This document shows, piece after piece, positions 13,516-23,649 of a stretch of DNA of 64,000 bases. This DNA is from Calonectria ilicicola (taxonomy: Eukaryota; Ascomycota; Sordariomycetes; Hypocreales; Nectriaceae). The notes beneath the pieces are model-generated. The model was given only the letters and a program-made list of their open reading frames with translations, did no database searches and was not told the origin of the DNA. The position numbers and the translations under genes were made by a program. The stretch spans positions 682,001 to 746,000 of the forward strand of contig CP085835.1 of the NCBI GenBank assembly GCA_020809705.1. Reading direction: 5' to 3'. Within the stretch, counting starts at the first letter, position 1, and the number at the start of each line of letters is the position of its first letter.

Positions 13516-13940
13516 CGTGTAATGTATTCTGAACCTATGCGGGGAATATATTTTATGAAGATACTTATAATGAAGGAAATAATGTATGAAAAGAAGTTTA
13601 ATTGTTACCTTAGAGCTAATAGCATCGAATGAGTAGATTTTCATCCACTGCATGTCAGTGAATTGCGGCTTGATAGGGTGACCCAGGACGACTATTCCTT
13701 TGGATTTTACATTTGTTACGTAATTCAACGTTCAATTCAGTAAATCAGCTTCTATAAGATTGGAACTTCTGCTTTAAAGATAAAATATTAAGTTTCTTGA
13801 GTACCTGATTTCAAGTTTCTAGATTATGCAATATGGATTGCCTGTCTCACCAGAACCTGATCCAGCTTATCAAGATGAGAAACGACAAATACCCGCCTAT
13901 CCAAATCGCCAAACCAGTATTATCTGAGCCCAGATATAAC

Positions 13941-15027
13941 CTACTCCTTGAAGTGGACAGGGGTGGCTGCCTCGGAGGTGACCTGCAGACTCAGGAGGTC
14001 AGGTCGCGAGTAGTGACCAACAACGTCGAGGTTCTGCTTAGCCTTGATGCGGTCGGCAAGATCGATCTCGGCGTAAACAATGCCCTCCTCACCAACACCC
14101 AAGGGTTCGGCAAGCTCAGCTCCATCAGGACCATAGATCATGGTGAATCCTCCACCAGGTGTCTTACCCCAGGATCCAGATCCCATCTCGGATAGCTTGG
14201 TCTCAGCCTTGCCCTTCTCGGTCAAGATCTCTGTGCATGTCATGACAAAGCAGGCACCTTCCATGGCCATGACCTGTGAAAACTTGTTGCTAGCAGTGCC
14301 GGTGATGTGGTAAGGCCAGGGTTTTCCCTCGGGAGCCTCCCAGATCAGAGGCCAGCTTGCGACGTGAATGTCAACATCCTGTGAGTACTGGTAGTAGCGG
14401 AGAAGAGGTTGGGTGTGCTCCCAGCAGTTAAGACCTCCGATCTTGCCAAACTTGGAGTCGACAACACCCTTGAGGGAATCAGCCTGACCGTCTCCCCAGT
14501 AAGCTCGCTCCACATGGGTGGGCTTAATCTTGCGGCGGTGGTGGACGATGGTGCCAGTCTCGTCGATGAATGACTTTTACAAGCTCTGTTAGCACAGGCC
14601 CAGAAAGGACTAATCGGCGGGCTTGTGGGACCAACTCACCTGTGCGATGTAAATAGTGCCGCGGTATCTCTCACTGTAGCCCAGGACAACAAAGACACCT
14701 GCTTCGCGCACGGCAGCTCTGATCTCGTCCATCTCCTTAGACTCTCTCTCCAGGGAGTTGTGGAAGTATTCGTTCATGAAGCTAACATTGTCAAAGACGG
14801 AATTTTGCCAAATGCTCCTTGAGAGCAAGTCAATATTGTACAGGCAAAAGACGCAACGAGGAAACTTACCACGGGTAGCCGGGGATGAAGACCTCAGGGA
14901 AGCCGACAACGTTGGCACCGTTGCTGCTGGCTTCCTTGATAAAGGCAATGACTTTCTTAACACCGCCCTGGAGGTCGTTCCACACGGGCTCGGCCTGGAC
15001 AGCAGCGATCTTGAGGGTGGGGGCCAT
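13941..15027 (-). CDS. Nitrilase (C-N hydrolase family)
   Basis: Three exons, 15027-14870, 14817-14640 and 14573-13941, join to 322 aa. The Glu-Lys-Cys triad of nitrilases is in place: E45 in [13 protein letters not shown]127 in [10 protein letters not shown] and C162 in GLNCWEH. HVASWP and the ITGTASNKF region follow. The start [14 protein letters not shown] is the standard N-terminal beta-strand of the family. The enzyme should hydrolyse nitriles to acid and ammonia, or act as the related cyanide hydratase. The length and the WEHTQPLL context favour an organic nitrilase, but sequence alone does not settle it. The promoter at 15225-15335 is packed with GATA cores, suggesting nitrogen control. 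Confidence 0.93.
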
Positions 15028-15224
15028 TTTTGTAATTGTGGCGGTGGTTATGGTGGTTGTGTTGGTTGAAAGGTGAGTTTGTTGGGTGTGTTATTGGAAT
15101 GTTTGGATGAATGTTGTTAGGACATGTTGATGAGTCGAAGATGTCGTCGTGTCTTATACTCGCTGTGTCAGTATATCACGAGGCCAATACTCTTCTCAAT
15201 GGGGAAATGATTGTCTGTGCGACA

Positions 15225-15335
15225 GCTATCGGGATAGCTACCATCAGGATAAGACAATCGGGATAATTGTTATCCGTTGACGTATCTGGATAATTGCTAC
15301 CCGGCGAGGAGAAATCCACGGATTAACTAGTTATC
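15225..15335. promoter_or_regulatory. Clustered GATA/TATC cores upstream of the nitrilase gene
   Basis: About eight GATA or TATC cores lie in 110 bp, roughly 200-310 bp upstream of the nitrilase ATG. Two are arranged as palindromes: GCTATCGGGATAGC at 15225-15238 and GGATAATTGTTATCC near 15261-15275. Fungal AreA/NIT2-type GATA factors bind paired GATA sites and activate nitrogen-scavenging genes. Most cores here are preceded by G rather than the preferred A, T or C, so the assignment is an inference. Confidence 0.5.
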
Positions 15336-16754
15336 CCGACCCCAGAACGCGGGGAACCCCGCATTGATCGACTGTTTAGAGGCTAAGTGGAGCGCTCTAG
15401 TGTAGATGGAGCCAGCGAGCATGACTTCGCTGCAAATTAAACGTATGACACGGACATTGTGACGCGGCCGCGAGAAAGAATTCAGCTCTGCTAATGACAA
15501 ATTTTGATTTCAAATGCCGTAATAAGCTTCGCCAAGTCAGAATGTGCAAATTATCTTACGCTGCGATGCCGTGGACAAGGGACTCCATCCACCGCTGTGG
15601 AACAAATATTAGTGGTAGTTGCCTCGTATCCTCCACGACACAACATCTCAAGGTAGGACAGTTCTGAATTGTGCCGAGGCTTCTATTCTCACTAAAATTT
15701 CTCGGTAAGAATCATGCAAGGTTCAAATTAACAAAAAACAAAGAGAATCAAAATGACCTTTGTCAAGATCGTTCATACCTTCTGCATTCTCGCACCAAAC
15801 AAAGGATTACAATAATATATGCGTTTCATGAAATAAAGTTCATTAAAATTCGATTGTTCAAATATGTGTTCCAATAATGTGCCAAATCTTTAGGTGCATC
15901 TCGATGGCTATAAATTTGAACCATTTGGATCACGAACCGGTACAACCACACCAATTCTATCAAAGTATCCCTTTGACTGTCGTAAGACTCCACCCTGGTT
16001 CAGTCACGTGACAGGCAGCGAATCAGAAGAGACAACCAACTGCTAGCGTGCATTTTGATTCGTTCCCTATCACGTGACCAACCAGGGTGGAGTCTTACGA
16101 CAGTCAAAGGGATACTCTTTTTTTTTTAACATTCGGTGATGTGCGACCACGCAGTCTATTAGTATTTGAATTGTAGCCACCCTCAAAGCGATGGCGTCAT
16201 AAGATGTCGAAATGCAGTCTCAACGAATAAAAATTGTCCTCGTTGGGACTGGGGAAGTCAGGATATGGGATCTAGGGATGGTGATTGTCAGAGTTGCTAT
16301 CTAGTTAGTCCTCCAGATTCGGATTGATCTAAGATATGCCCAGCGGGTTGAAAAACCGGAGGCTATGTCGGGCTATTCACCTTGTTAGAAATAAAAAAAA
16401 AAATGGTGTATGCGTATGATCTTGGAAATAATCCAGCAAGCTATGAAGCCCTGAGAAGTTCGATAATTATCCAGCTTCTATGAGTAATTGAGGAGGTAAA
16501 TTTACTGACAGTGATACAGCAGCTGCGCTCACATTTATAGCATTAAATTTCATTGCATTACTATTTCTGCTACTATGATCCAAATAATTCTTGCGTGAAA
16601 GCGGTCGAATTACTTCGCTCCAAAGTTGATGTGCAACAATTCTTGGACGACGGAAGGATACAGGCTACGGCCGCTCATTTCTTTGCAGAGGAGATAATGA
16701 TTGTAATTTGTTGGGCCACCAAGTTTGAGCTGTTCACCTAGAGAGAATTTGCGA
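15336..16754. other. Intergenic with a foldback element
   Basis: This 1.4-kb stretch upstream of the GATA cluster has no supported gene. Its one clear structure is the 153-bp inverted repeat at 15964-16116. Confidence 0.5.
15964..16116. mobile_element. MITE-like foldback element with 37-bp perfect terminal inverted repeats
   Basis: The left arm 15964-16000 is the exact reverse complement of the right arm 16080-16116. Complementarity continues imperfectly inward to about 16027 and 16053. Each arm also carries an E-box palindrome TCACGTGAC (near 16003-16011 and 16070-16078). The element has no coding capacity. I cannot define a clean target-site duplication. It could be a non-autonomous DNA transposon or an intrinsic terminator or regulatory hairpin; the long perfect arms favour the former. 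Confidence 0.65.
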
Positions 16755-17666
16755 CTATGAACACACAGTCGTTGCTACTCCGACGTAAGAAACCACCGTA
16801 GTAGTAGATGTAGCTGTCACTGTGGAAGTACCGATACTTGTCGATGTAATAAAGGTGGTTATGGTACTGGGAAAATCTATTAGCACATCTCAGTTGAAAC
16901 GTTATGACAGGGCACGTACACATCCACCACAGGAATGAATGTCCCGGTAGCAGTAACGGTTGTTGTCGCTGGGGCCAGAGTATTGAACGCTGTGGTCGTC
17001 GTGGTTGGGGTCGGAATCGACAAACACGAGCATGCTTGAGATATTTCCCATTTGAACCAATTTGCTGGGAACATATTCTCTACGGAATTCGCAGTACGCT
17101 TGTCGAGAGTACCGTCGCCATTGTTAAAATTACCACTACCAGCATAGCCCCCAGCTTGTGTAGTGCTAGTTGATGTAGAGGAAGTGCTCTGCACGCAGCT
17201 CGCGGTTGCAGTTACTGTTGTTGATTTAGACGTAACAGTCACAACCTGAGTTTTGATCATGTAAGTGAAGTTCCACCATGGCAAGCCGTGTTTCTTATTT
17301 GCATACCTGGAGATTGGTTTGCGTGACAATTTGTGTAATTGTATTGAACTGAGTGCCTGTCGCGGTGCTTGTAACCGGGGGTTCAGTTACAGTGATAGAT
17401 GCAGTTGCAGTCAGAGGCGTGGGCGTGACATTGACGATTGTAGTACTGGCAATCAAAAATTAGGATGCTTTCTCAATTAATCACCAGGATCACTACCTTG
17501 TGTGCGTCGAGATGGACAAGTAACTCGAGCAATAACTGGTTGCGGCCGCCGTAGCTTTGAGTTGGGAAACAATTAAGTCATTGATCTCGCAAAATAGGTT
17601 GGTTGGTACAACTAGCGCAGAAACCGCTGTAAGCAAAAAGAAAATGGTGAATAGCCTTCTGCACAT
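16755..17666 (-). CDS. Ser/Thr-rich secreted protein
   Basis: Four exons, 17666-17497, 17445-17307, 17245-16920 and 16866-16755, join to 248 aa. The signal peptide MCRRLFTIFFLLTAVSALVVP is clear. The rest is dominated by Thr, Ser and Val in repeating TVTATA or TTTVT strings, broken by a compact segment with several aromatic residues (ENMFPANWFKW) and a CSC pair. This composition is typical of heavily O-glycosylated, extended wall or mucin-like proteins. The C-terminus (YVGVATTVCS) is not a GPI signal. I recognise no catalytic domain. The exon joins restore phase at every boundary, which supports a real gene despite low complexity. Confidence 0.75.
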
Positions 17667-19602
17667 TTTAGCTGAAACTTGAAGTAGTAATTGTTGATCG
17701 AAGATGAATTGATCTTGTGGACAATATTTCATCGAGTAGCATATTTATATCTGTCCACAGAAGCGATAAAACATAAATGCCGTGAATTCCGAAAGTGAGC
17801 TTACTAGAGCTTGAGCTATTTCATCTTTTGAGAATAGTTCAACCGCCCAGCCGAACGAAGCTTTTAGCACCAGCGCCTCTGAACCACACCGTCGGAACTA
17901 GCATCAACTTTTAAGGAATGAAGATGGATTTCTCCGTGACCCGTTAATAACATTACTAGCAACAAATACCATGGTGAATACTTATTAAATTTGTGATAGG
18001 GCGGGGATAAGAAAAGCCTAGAAAACGAAAGATATAGAGATCGTAAGCATGGCGGAAACTGAAGCTGAAGCTTCATCCTGTAATAAGATCTTATTATTTA
18101 GCCCGCTCAAGCACTTTTAGACGCGATAACGGCGATCTTCATTGAGCCTCATTCTGTTGTAGTGGTTGTCGGTGGCGCAATTTTAGGTTGATTGGGGGTG
18201 AGGTTCGGTGAACCGTGTGAGCTCTAGATGCCCTTCCTGCGCTATACTAGCGTGTTAGCAACATGGGCTAGATTGAATACTAATTAGTGTTAGCAACATT
18301 CCTTGCCAAGACTCGACCTAACACATTGGACAATAATTCGATCGAGGTCTGGCTGAGAAAGCTTATGCGCCGGTGGCGCCATATCGGAGTTTACGTGCCG
18401 TCCAATTTCCAAGTACTCCCCCTGAGTGCCTTGGCCGACGAGCCGGGTGTGGGTGGAGATGCTCGCGCGGTAGGCGCTTCCCTAGCCTTTTTTGTTCTAG
18501 GTTGTGCCTTCGCTGGGGATTTGCATGGCTGTGATGACTTTGCAGATGGTCACCCATTTGTACGAGTCCAAGTCGGTGCCATGAAGGTCGATGGACTGGT
18601 TGTTGCTGGGTGGAATGACTACTTTCAAGTCATCGTAGACGTGAGACTGCTCAAGTAGATCAGTAAGATGGTACTGATATCTGAGCTCAGGATGTCTGTG
18701 CCGTAAATGGTGATGTTCGACGTCAGGACAGCAGGCATAGCGGTCCAGAAAAGGGCGGTCCAGAGTTAGATTTGCGTGACCGATAAACGGTTCCTGATGG
18801 TTGCAGTGACCAAGCACCGATGGCGAGAATGAGTCTAGGCGAGATCTTGACGAGAGAGATGCAGATGAATCATGAAAAATTATGAGGGCCAAAGGAGACT
18901 TCTTAGGCGCTGTTGCCTTGATTTCGCTAGATGAAGCGCATAAATATCTCAACAGTAACGACATGTCGATCCCAACACTGGGTTACGCTCTGACTCTCTT
19001 ATTCGACAGATAAGAAAGCAGTTGGCACCTGTGAATACAATTATACATTACTGTAGAGTAATAGTGATTTCTAGACGAGGTATGGCAGAACAGCGAGTCG
19101 GTGAAGGCGACATTGATGTAGGTAATTTCTATTTACATTTAAAAAAAAAAAAAAGAAATCTGATGTACTTTATTTTATTAATATCGTGGTACTGTGATTG
19201 GGCAGGTTCAAAATCAAGTCTGTGTTCAGAGCTTTTGTTTCCTTAATTACCTGACTATGTGTTGCTGATTGTGCGATCATAGCAGTGGTCAAGGGTCAAG
19301 GTGTGAGTGAGCGCTGGTGAATGCTCTAAATCTTTATTACGAGTACTCATAAATTTTTCTTGCCAATCTCAAAGTCTTTGGTGCGCGCGCATCTTGCCAG
19401 CGCGTATGGGGCTGCGGGGAGAGCTTGCAGCCTCACTCACCCAATGGGATGACGCACACAGCTGACAATATCTACTGGTCAAACCTGTAACCATACGACT
19501 CATAACGCCCCCCTCGGCTAGCCTCAAACGCCCTTGTTTTTCTCCCCGCCAAGGCGTCCATTCTTGTAGAAGTTTATTGATCCAATACGCTAGCTGGTCA
19601 AG
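17667..19602. other. Intergenic, weak coding signal only
   Basis: Nearly 2 kb between divergent genes. It contains one ATG-started minus frame at 18964-18497, listed separately, and a 13-bp direct repeat GTGTTAGCAACAT near 18251 and 18287. An A-run lies near 19140. Confidence 0.4.
18497..18964 (-). CDS. Uncertain hypothetical ORF, 155 aa
   Basis: An ATG-started frame. The second half (from about residue 70) reads like ordinary soluble protein, with YKWVTICKVITAMQIP near the end. The first part is Ser-rich. I recognise no domain. It may be a remnant, or part of a gene whose other exons I cannot place. Confidence 0.25.
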   Translation of the reverse strand: MSLLLRYLCASSSEIKATAPKKSPLALIIFHDSSASLSSRSRLDSFSPSVLGHCNHQEPFIGHANLTLDRPFLDRYACCPDVEHHHLRHRHPELRYQYHLTDLLEQSHVYDDLKVVIPPSNNQSIDLHGTDLDSYKWVTICKVITAMQIPSEGTT

Positions 19603-20736
19603 ATGATAATCCTTGACTTACCACCTGAGATACTGCAGTGCATCGCCGAGAAGTTCGATTCACCCGCTGACCTCAACGCGCTTGTCCAGACATGCACCTA
19701 TGCCTACCAGGTGCTCGACTCATATCTTTATCAACACAACAGCCAACAGGCGTTATTGTGGGCCGCGGGCGAAGGACTTGAGACCATAGCGCAGAAATCC
19801 CTGGCAGCCCATCGTGCTGTGCGGTCGGTACAAGCGACGAAGACCATCGCCGAACAGGCCCTCTTTGCTGCAGCAGAATACGGACATGCCGCAATTGTGC
19901 GGTTACTGCTCGCGGTGGACGGCGTCGATGCGGACGCGAAGCGTGATACATCATCTGGGGAAACACCGCTAATGCGCGCGGCGAAGTCGGGGCATGACGA
20001 GGTGGTCGAGGTGCTCCTGGCGACGCAGCGCGTGGATCCGAATGCCCAGGATCGACTGGGCTTCCGACCCTTGCTGCAGGCGGCGGCGAGGCCACACGAG
20101 GCCGTGGTCCGACGGCTGCTGGCTGCACCCGGTATTGATCCGTCCGTCCGCGATATACATGGGTGGACGGTTCTGACCTGGATGGCGAACCATGGCCACG
20201 CATCGCTGGTGGAGCTGTTGCTGACGACACACGGGGTTGATCCGCACATTCCGGATGATTTGGGTCTTAAGCCGTTGTTCCAGGCAGCTGTATGCGGGTA
20301 CGAGGAGGTGGTGGAAATACTGCTACGTGCGGGAGCTGGTGGAATAGAAGAAATGGACTTTGACGGTCGGACGGCCCTCACAATGGCTGCGTGGTGTGGC
20401 CATGCAGGCGTGGTGCAGCAGCTGCTGGACGCTGGCGCCAGTGCGGATGTCAAGGATGTGTCGGGTGAGACGCCCTTGTCTAAAGCCGTGCAGGGAGGGT
20501 GGGTGGAGGTGATAAAGATTCTGCTGGCAACAGAGAGGGTGGATCGCAATTCCCGGGATGCCAACGGGCGGACACCTCTATCTCGGGCGGCAGAAGACGG
20601 GTTTGTGGAAGTGGCCCAGTTGCTGCTGGCAGCCGGTGCAGACCCGAAGATTGCGAATAATGAGGGCAAGATTCCTCTAGAATGGGCGGAAGAATATGGG
20701 AATGAGATCTTAGCAGATCTACTACGAGATCAATGA
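19603..20736 (+). CDS. F-box-like/ankyrin-repeat protein
   Basis: Intronless, 377 aa. Residues 1-45 match an F-box-like segment (LDLPPEILQCIAEKF, then LNALVQTC and YLYQHNS). From about residue 80 to the end there are about eight ankyrin repeats (GETPLMRAAKSGHDEVVEVLL, GRTALTMAAWCGHAGVVQQLL and so on). F-box proteins bring substrates to SCF ubiquitin ligases through Skp1, and the ankyrin array would be the substrate reader. The gene is visibly GC-richer than the AT-rich flanks and the nearby NLR, with many G or C third positions. That could reflect a different origin or simply protection from AT-biased mutation. Confidence 0.9.
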   Translation: MIILDLPPEILQCIAEKFDSPADLNALVQTCTYAYQVLDSYLYQHNSQQALLWAAGEGLETIAQKSLAAHRAVRSVQATKTIAEQALFAAAEYGHAAIVRLLLAVDGVDADAKRDTSSGETPLMRAAKSGHDEVVEVLLATQRVDPNAQDRLGFRPLLQAAARPHEAVVRRLLAAPGIDPSVRDIHGWTVLTWMANHGHASLVELLLTTHGVDPHIPDDLGLKPLFQAAVCGYEEVVEILLRAGAGGIEEMDFDGRTALTMAAWCGHAGVVQQLLDAGASADVKDVSGETPLSKAVQGGWVEVIKILLATERVDRNSRDANGRTPLSRAAEDGFVEVAQLLLAAGADPKIANNEGKIPLEWAEEYGNEILADLLRDQ

Positions 20737-21060
20737 TGAGGCACAATTAAGGATTAGGCCCAAAGCGATGATGCAACGATTCATGGTAAATGACTAGTCC
20801 TATTTCATGAAATCTGTTCATTTCTTTATCTTTAATATTAGAAGCTGAAATAGATGCCAGGTATCTATACAAAAAGAAAAGTCCAGATATGTAACGCGAT
20901 TATCTGCCCTTACCTACTAGTTACAGTTGTTCCGCACAATGGCCCTTCCAGATCGAGCGGTTTTATTAACATACATAAACTACAGTATCAAAGTGATTTA
21001 GGCCTTAGCTTTAATCATGTTTGTAAAATATGCAACACTAGTGACTATATTCTTCCCGTT
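20737..21060. other. Intergenic, AT-rich
   Basis: AT-rich 3' flank of the F-box/ankyrin gene and of the convergent decayed gene. Nothing recognisable. Confidence 0.4.
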
Positions 21061-22471
21061 TCAATTACAATACCACCTTTCTTCTCCTCTCCACTGGCAA
21101 TAGGATATCCATATTTGGATTGCAGCCAGTACGCTAGCTAGCACACCAAAAAATATGGCTACCATAAACGCAATAAATGTTAACCAGAAGACGTGTCTTG
21201 CGCCTCTCTTCCTTTCTGCCCATCTCCCAAACCAAGAGACTGGTGCGGGGTCATCGGCTTCAGCGTAAATAATGTGTAGTTTAATAGCCCAATGCGGATA
21301 TCTGGTGAATAACTCGCGACGAGTAGTCAGTGGTTTGTTATAGATTGTTTCATTATGATGATTTTCGAAAGGAGATGAAAGTCTCCGGTCAATGGCATGC
21401 ACCTCGTTACTTTTTTGGAAGCGATACCACCGTGGTTTGACCTGAAGCTTGCGATCTAGCCATTCTCGATCTTGCGGTGGGAAAAGAAGTAGTATTGTTT
21501 GTAGCGTTTCACAAAAAAATGCTGGAGTATAGCATCCCCTTTATTAGCGAAACAGAGCATTAGCTTTATGTGATGCGAATCAAATTTCACCAACGCTCAC
21601 CGCTTCAAACTTTCATTCAGCTACATCCGCCATGGTTCGTTCTTTATCACTTCATACATAATCTCTAAAAGCGAAACCAAATTGAACACACAAAGAGCCT
21701 TGGCTCGAGGCCCAATATCTAACTTCAAATGATTTGGAAGATGTCGCGTCCATTTTATCTGCACGTCTGCATGATTTTGGAGGTATCGTGCACGCAGTTG
21801 ACTAGGCTTTATAGGAATATGGGGCTCGTCATCGGGATCATACTTTGGAAATGTGTCTTTAATAATCTAAAAGAGATTGATTGTCCCTCCAATCAACACT
21901 TGATTGCCCCACTAGAATCCTACCTGGACGGAGATTAATATTGACGGCAAAAAATGTATTTATTGTGATGGCAAGTGCTGTATCTGTTGCGTTAAAGTTT
22001 GCTGTATCCTGCGAATTGACCACGGCCCCCTATGAAGGTCGGCTCTGTTCAGTTAGAGGAGATCCAGCTCCCATTCTTGCCTCCAGCTTGCTTCTCAACT
22101 CTCGGCGGGGGAAGGTGTGAATACTGCTTAATCGTTTCAGCAATTCCAAGGATTTCAACTTGATCGTGAAAACTGGGCGCCCTTATGCCTGAGTATCCGT
22201 GTCCAATGATGTGAGAATGATAGTGATAAAAAAACGAGTCAAACCCATCCACTTGCACAGTGATCAAATCCAACTGCCATAGCAGTTTTGCAGTCTGCTG
22301 CTTTTCGGCGATGCTGAAAAGCCCGGGTGGCTTATGCCGTGGAAGGTGGTTGGTTGATTCGTTGTGCTGGGACTCGTTCATTGCAGCACCTGGTTGAGGA
22401 TTTGATAGTGGGAGTCTTGATGATCGAATTGATGGACGCGCCTTCAAGTGATGTGGTGGACAGCCCAACAA
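21061..22471 (-). pseudogene. Decayed fungal protein with C-terminal transmembrane segment
   Basis: Coding sequence is visible in pieces. The 3' part, 21592-21061, reads through CYTPAFFCETLQTILLLF to a hydrophobic segment (FWLTFIAFMVAIFFGVLA) and a short tail. It joins through an intron (about 21600-21543) to an exon running back to about 21845 that contains IGPRAKALCVFNLVSLLE. That exon is broken by an in-frame TAG at 21623-21621, just after KNEPWRM. Further upstream, 22471-22049 is an open frame (FSIAEKQQTAKLLWQLDLI) that could be the N-terminal part, but no clean splice joins it to the rest. The layout resembles a common uncharacterised fungal accessory family with one C-terminal membrane helix. 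I call it a pseudogene on the nonsense codon and the failed junction. Confidence 0.55.
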
Positions 22472-22593
22472 AATTGATGCCTCAGGCTATAATCAGATTT
22501 TGCCCTTACTACTGGTCAGATTCCCTCCTTAAACAAAGATCATATATTCTCAAAGTCCGATATAAGCTTAAGCGAATACAACAATGATATTAA

Positions 22594-23649
22594 TTTACCA
22601 ATCGTGGTAGATCCAATCAGAAGCGACACGAAAAGCAAAGCACTGTTAGAAGGTTCAGATTTATTTAGCAAGCCACTTTTCATCAGAAATGCCAAGTTCA
22701 CAGGGCTTGACTGGGCTCTAGTCGAATTGGAACGCAAATTCGTCCTCCCAAATCGTGTACAAAAATGGCTCTGTCTATAAACAATCAAGAAGAGCGTTTT
22801 TTGACCAAATTAGCCCTGCAGCCTAAGCAAGGTTACGTGAGCATGCTTTGTAGCCACGGCAGTCAAGTCACGGATGCTGCTTCTCTTTTCATAAAACCAG
22901 CTAACCTGAAGCATCCATTTGGAGCTTGGATCTATACTTGGAAAGCAAGGTTGAGAAACACTTTGGATCCCGGCACGCATCAAAGATATTCTGAAGAGGT
23001 CCCACTGACTGTATTCCTAGTGTTAAAGCCAGGTCACTCTGGATCCTGGGTAGTGGATTCGAGATCTGATGCTGTTTATGGTCATATAATGGCTATGACC
23101 AGCAAATATGCATACATTCAGCCTCTTGTAGCGGTATTCAGGGACATACAGCATCACACAATGATGCAATTCAATCTACCATCACCATCTAATTAACCTA
23201 CACAACTCACAACATTTATATTGTCTTCGGGAAATTCATCTCTCCCAAAAGAAATGGTGGGACCTCTTCTCCATTCTTCCTTCGCTACACTATCCAATCG
23301 AACACCTTCAATACATTCGTCTCAACCGCGGAGAATGACTGCCAAGACTTCACTTCTTTCAGGACCAACAGAAATGTCTACGGACATCCATAATCTCTCA
23401 GTGGAATATCCTATCCAACCGGAACCAAAAATCTTGCCTGATCAGCAAAATCCGCTTGTTCAGCCCATGTCCAGTCAACCAGTATTTTTCAGGCCGGCAG
23501 TTTCTTCTTCGTCAGCACCGAATTCGACTTATGATCCCCAACCACAGGCAGTTATTTCGGACCACCAACATCAAAAAGGGGGACAGAATAGAATTTCAGA
23601 TTATATGATTAAGAGCATAATAAACAGAATAGCTTATTATTGTACATAA
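22594..23649 (+). pseudogene. Decayed trypsin-like-fold fungal accessory protein
   Basis: About 22594-22758 encodes a stretch with LDWALVELE in one frame, which then stops. The adjacent frame from 22765 carries on with VSMLCSHGSQ and GHSGSWVVDSRSDAVYGHIM and ends at a TAA at 23194-23196. The same frame reopens directly and runs to 23649 as a Ser/Pro-rich tail. LDWALVEL and G-(D)-SGSWVVD...VYGH are hallmarks of a widespread fungal family with a serine-protease-like C-terminal module. Here the Asp before the serine is His. The frame change near 22760 is too short a gap for a normal intron, so a frameshift plus a nonsense codon is the simplest reading. Confidence 0.5.

Noticed and set aside
19731..20669. 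312-aa minus frame across the F-box/ankyrin gene
   Set aside because: Ser/Ala-rich antisense of GC-rich ankyrin codons, with no independent features.
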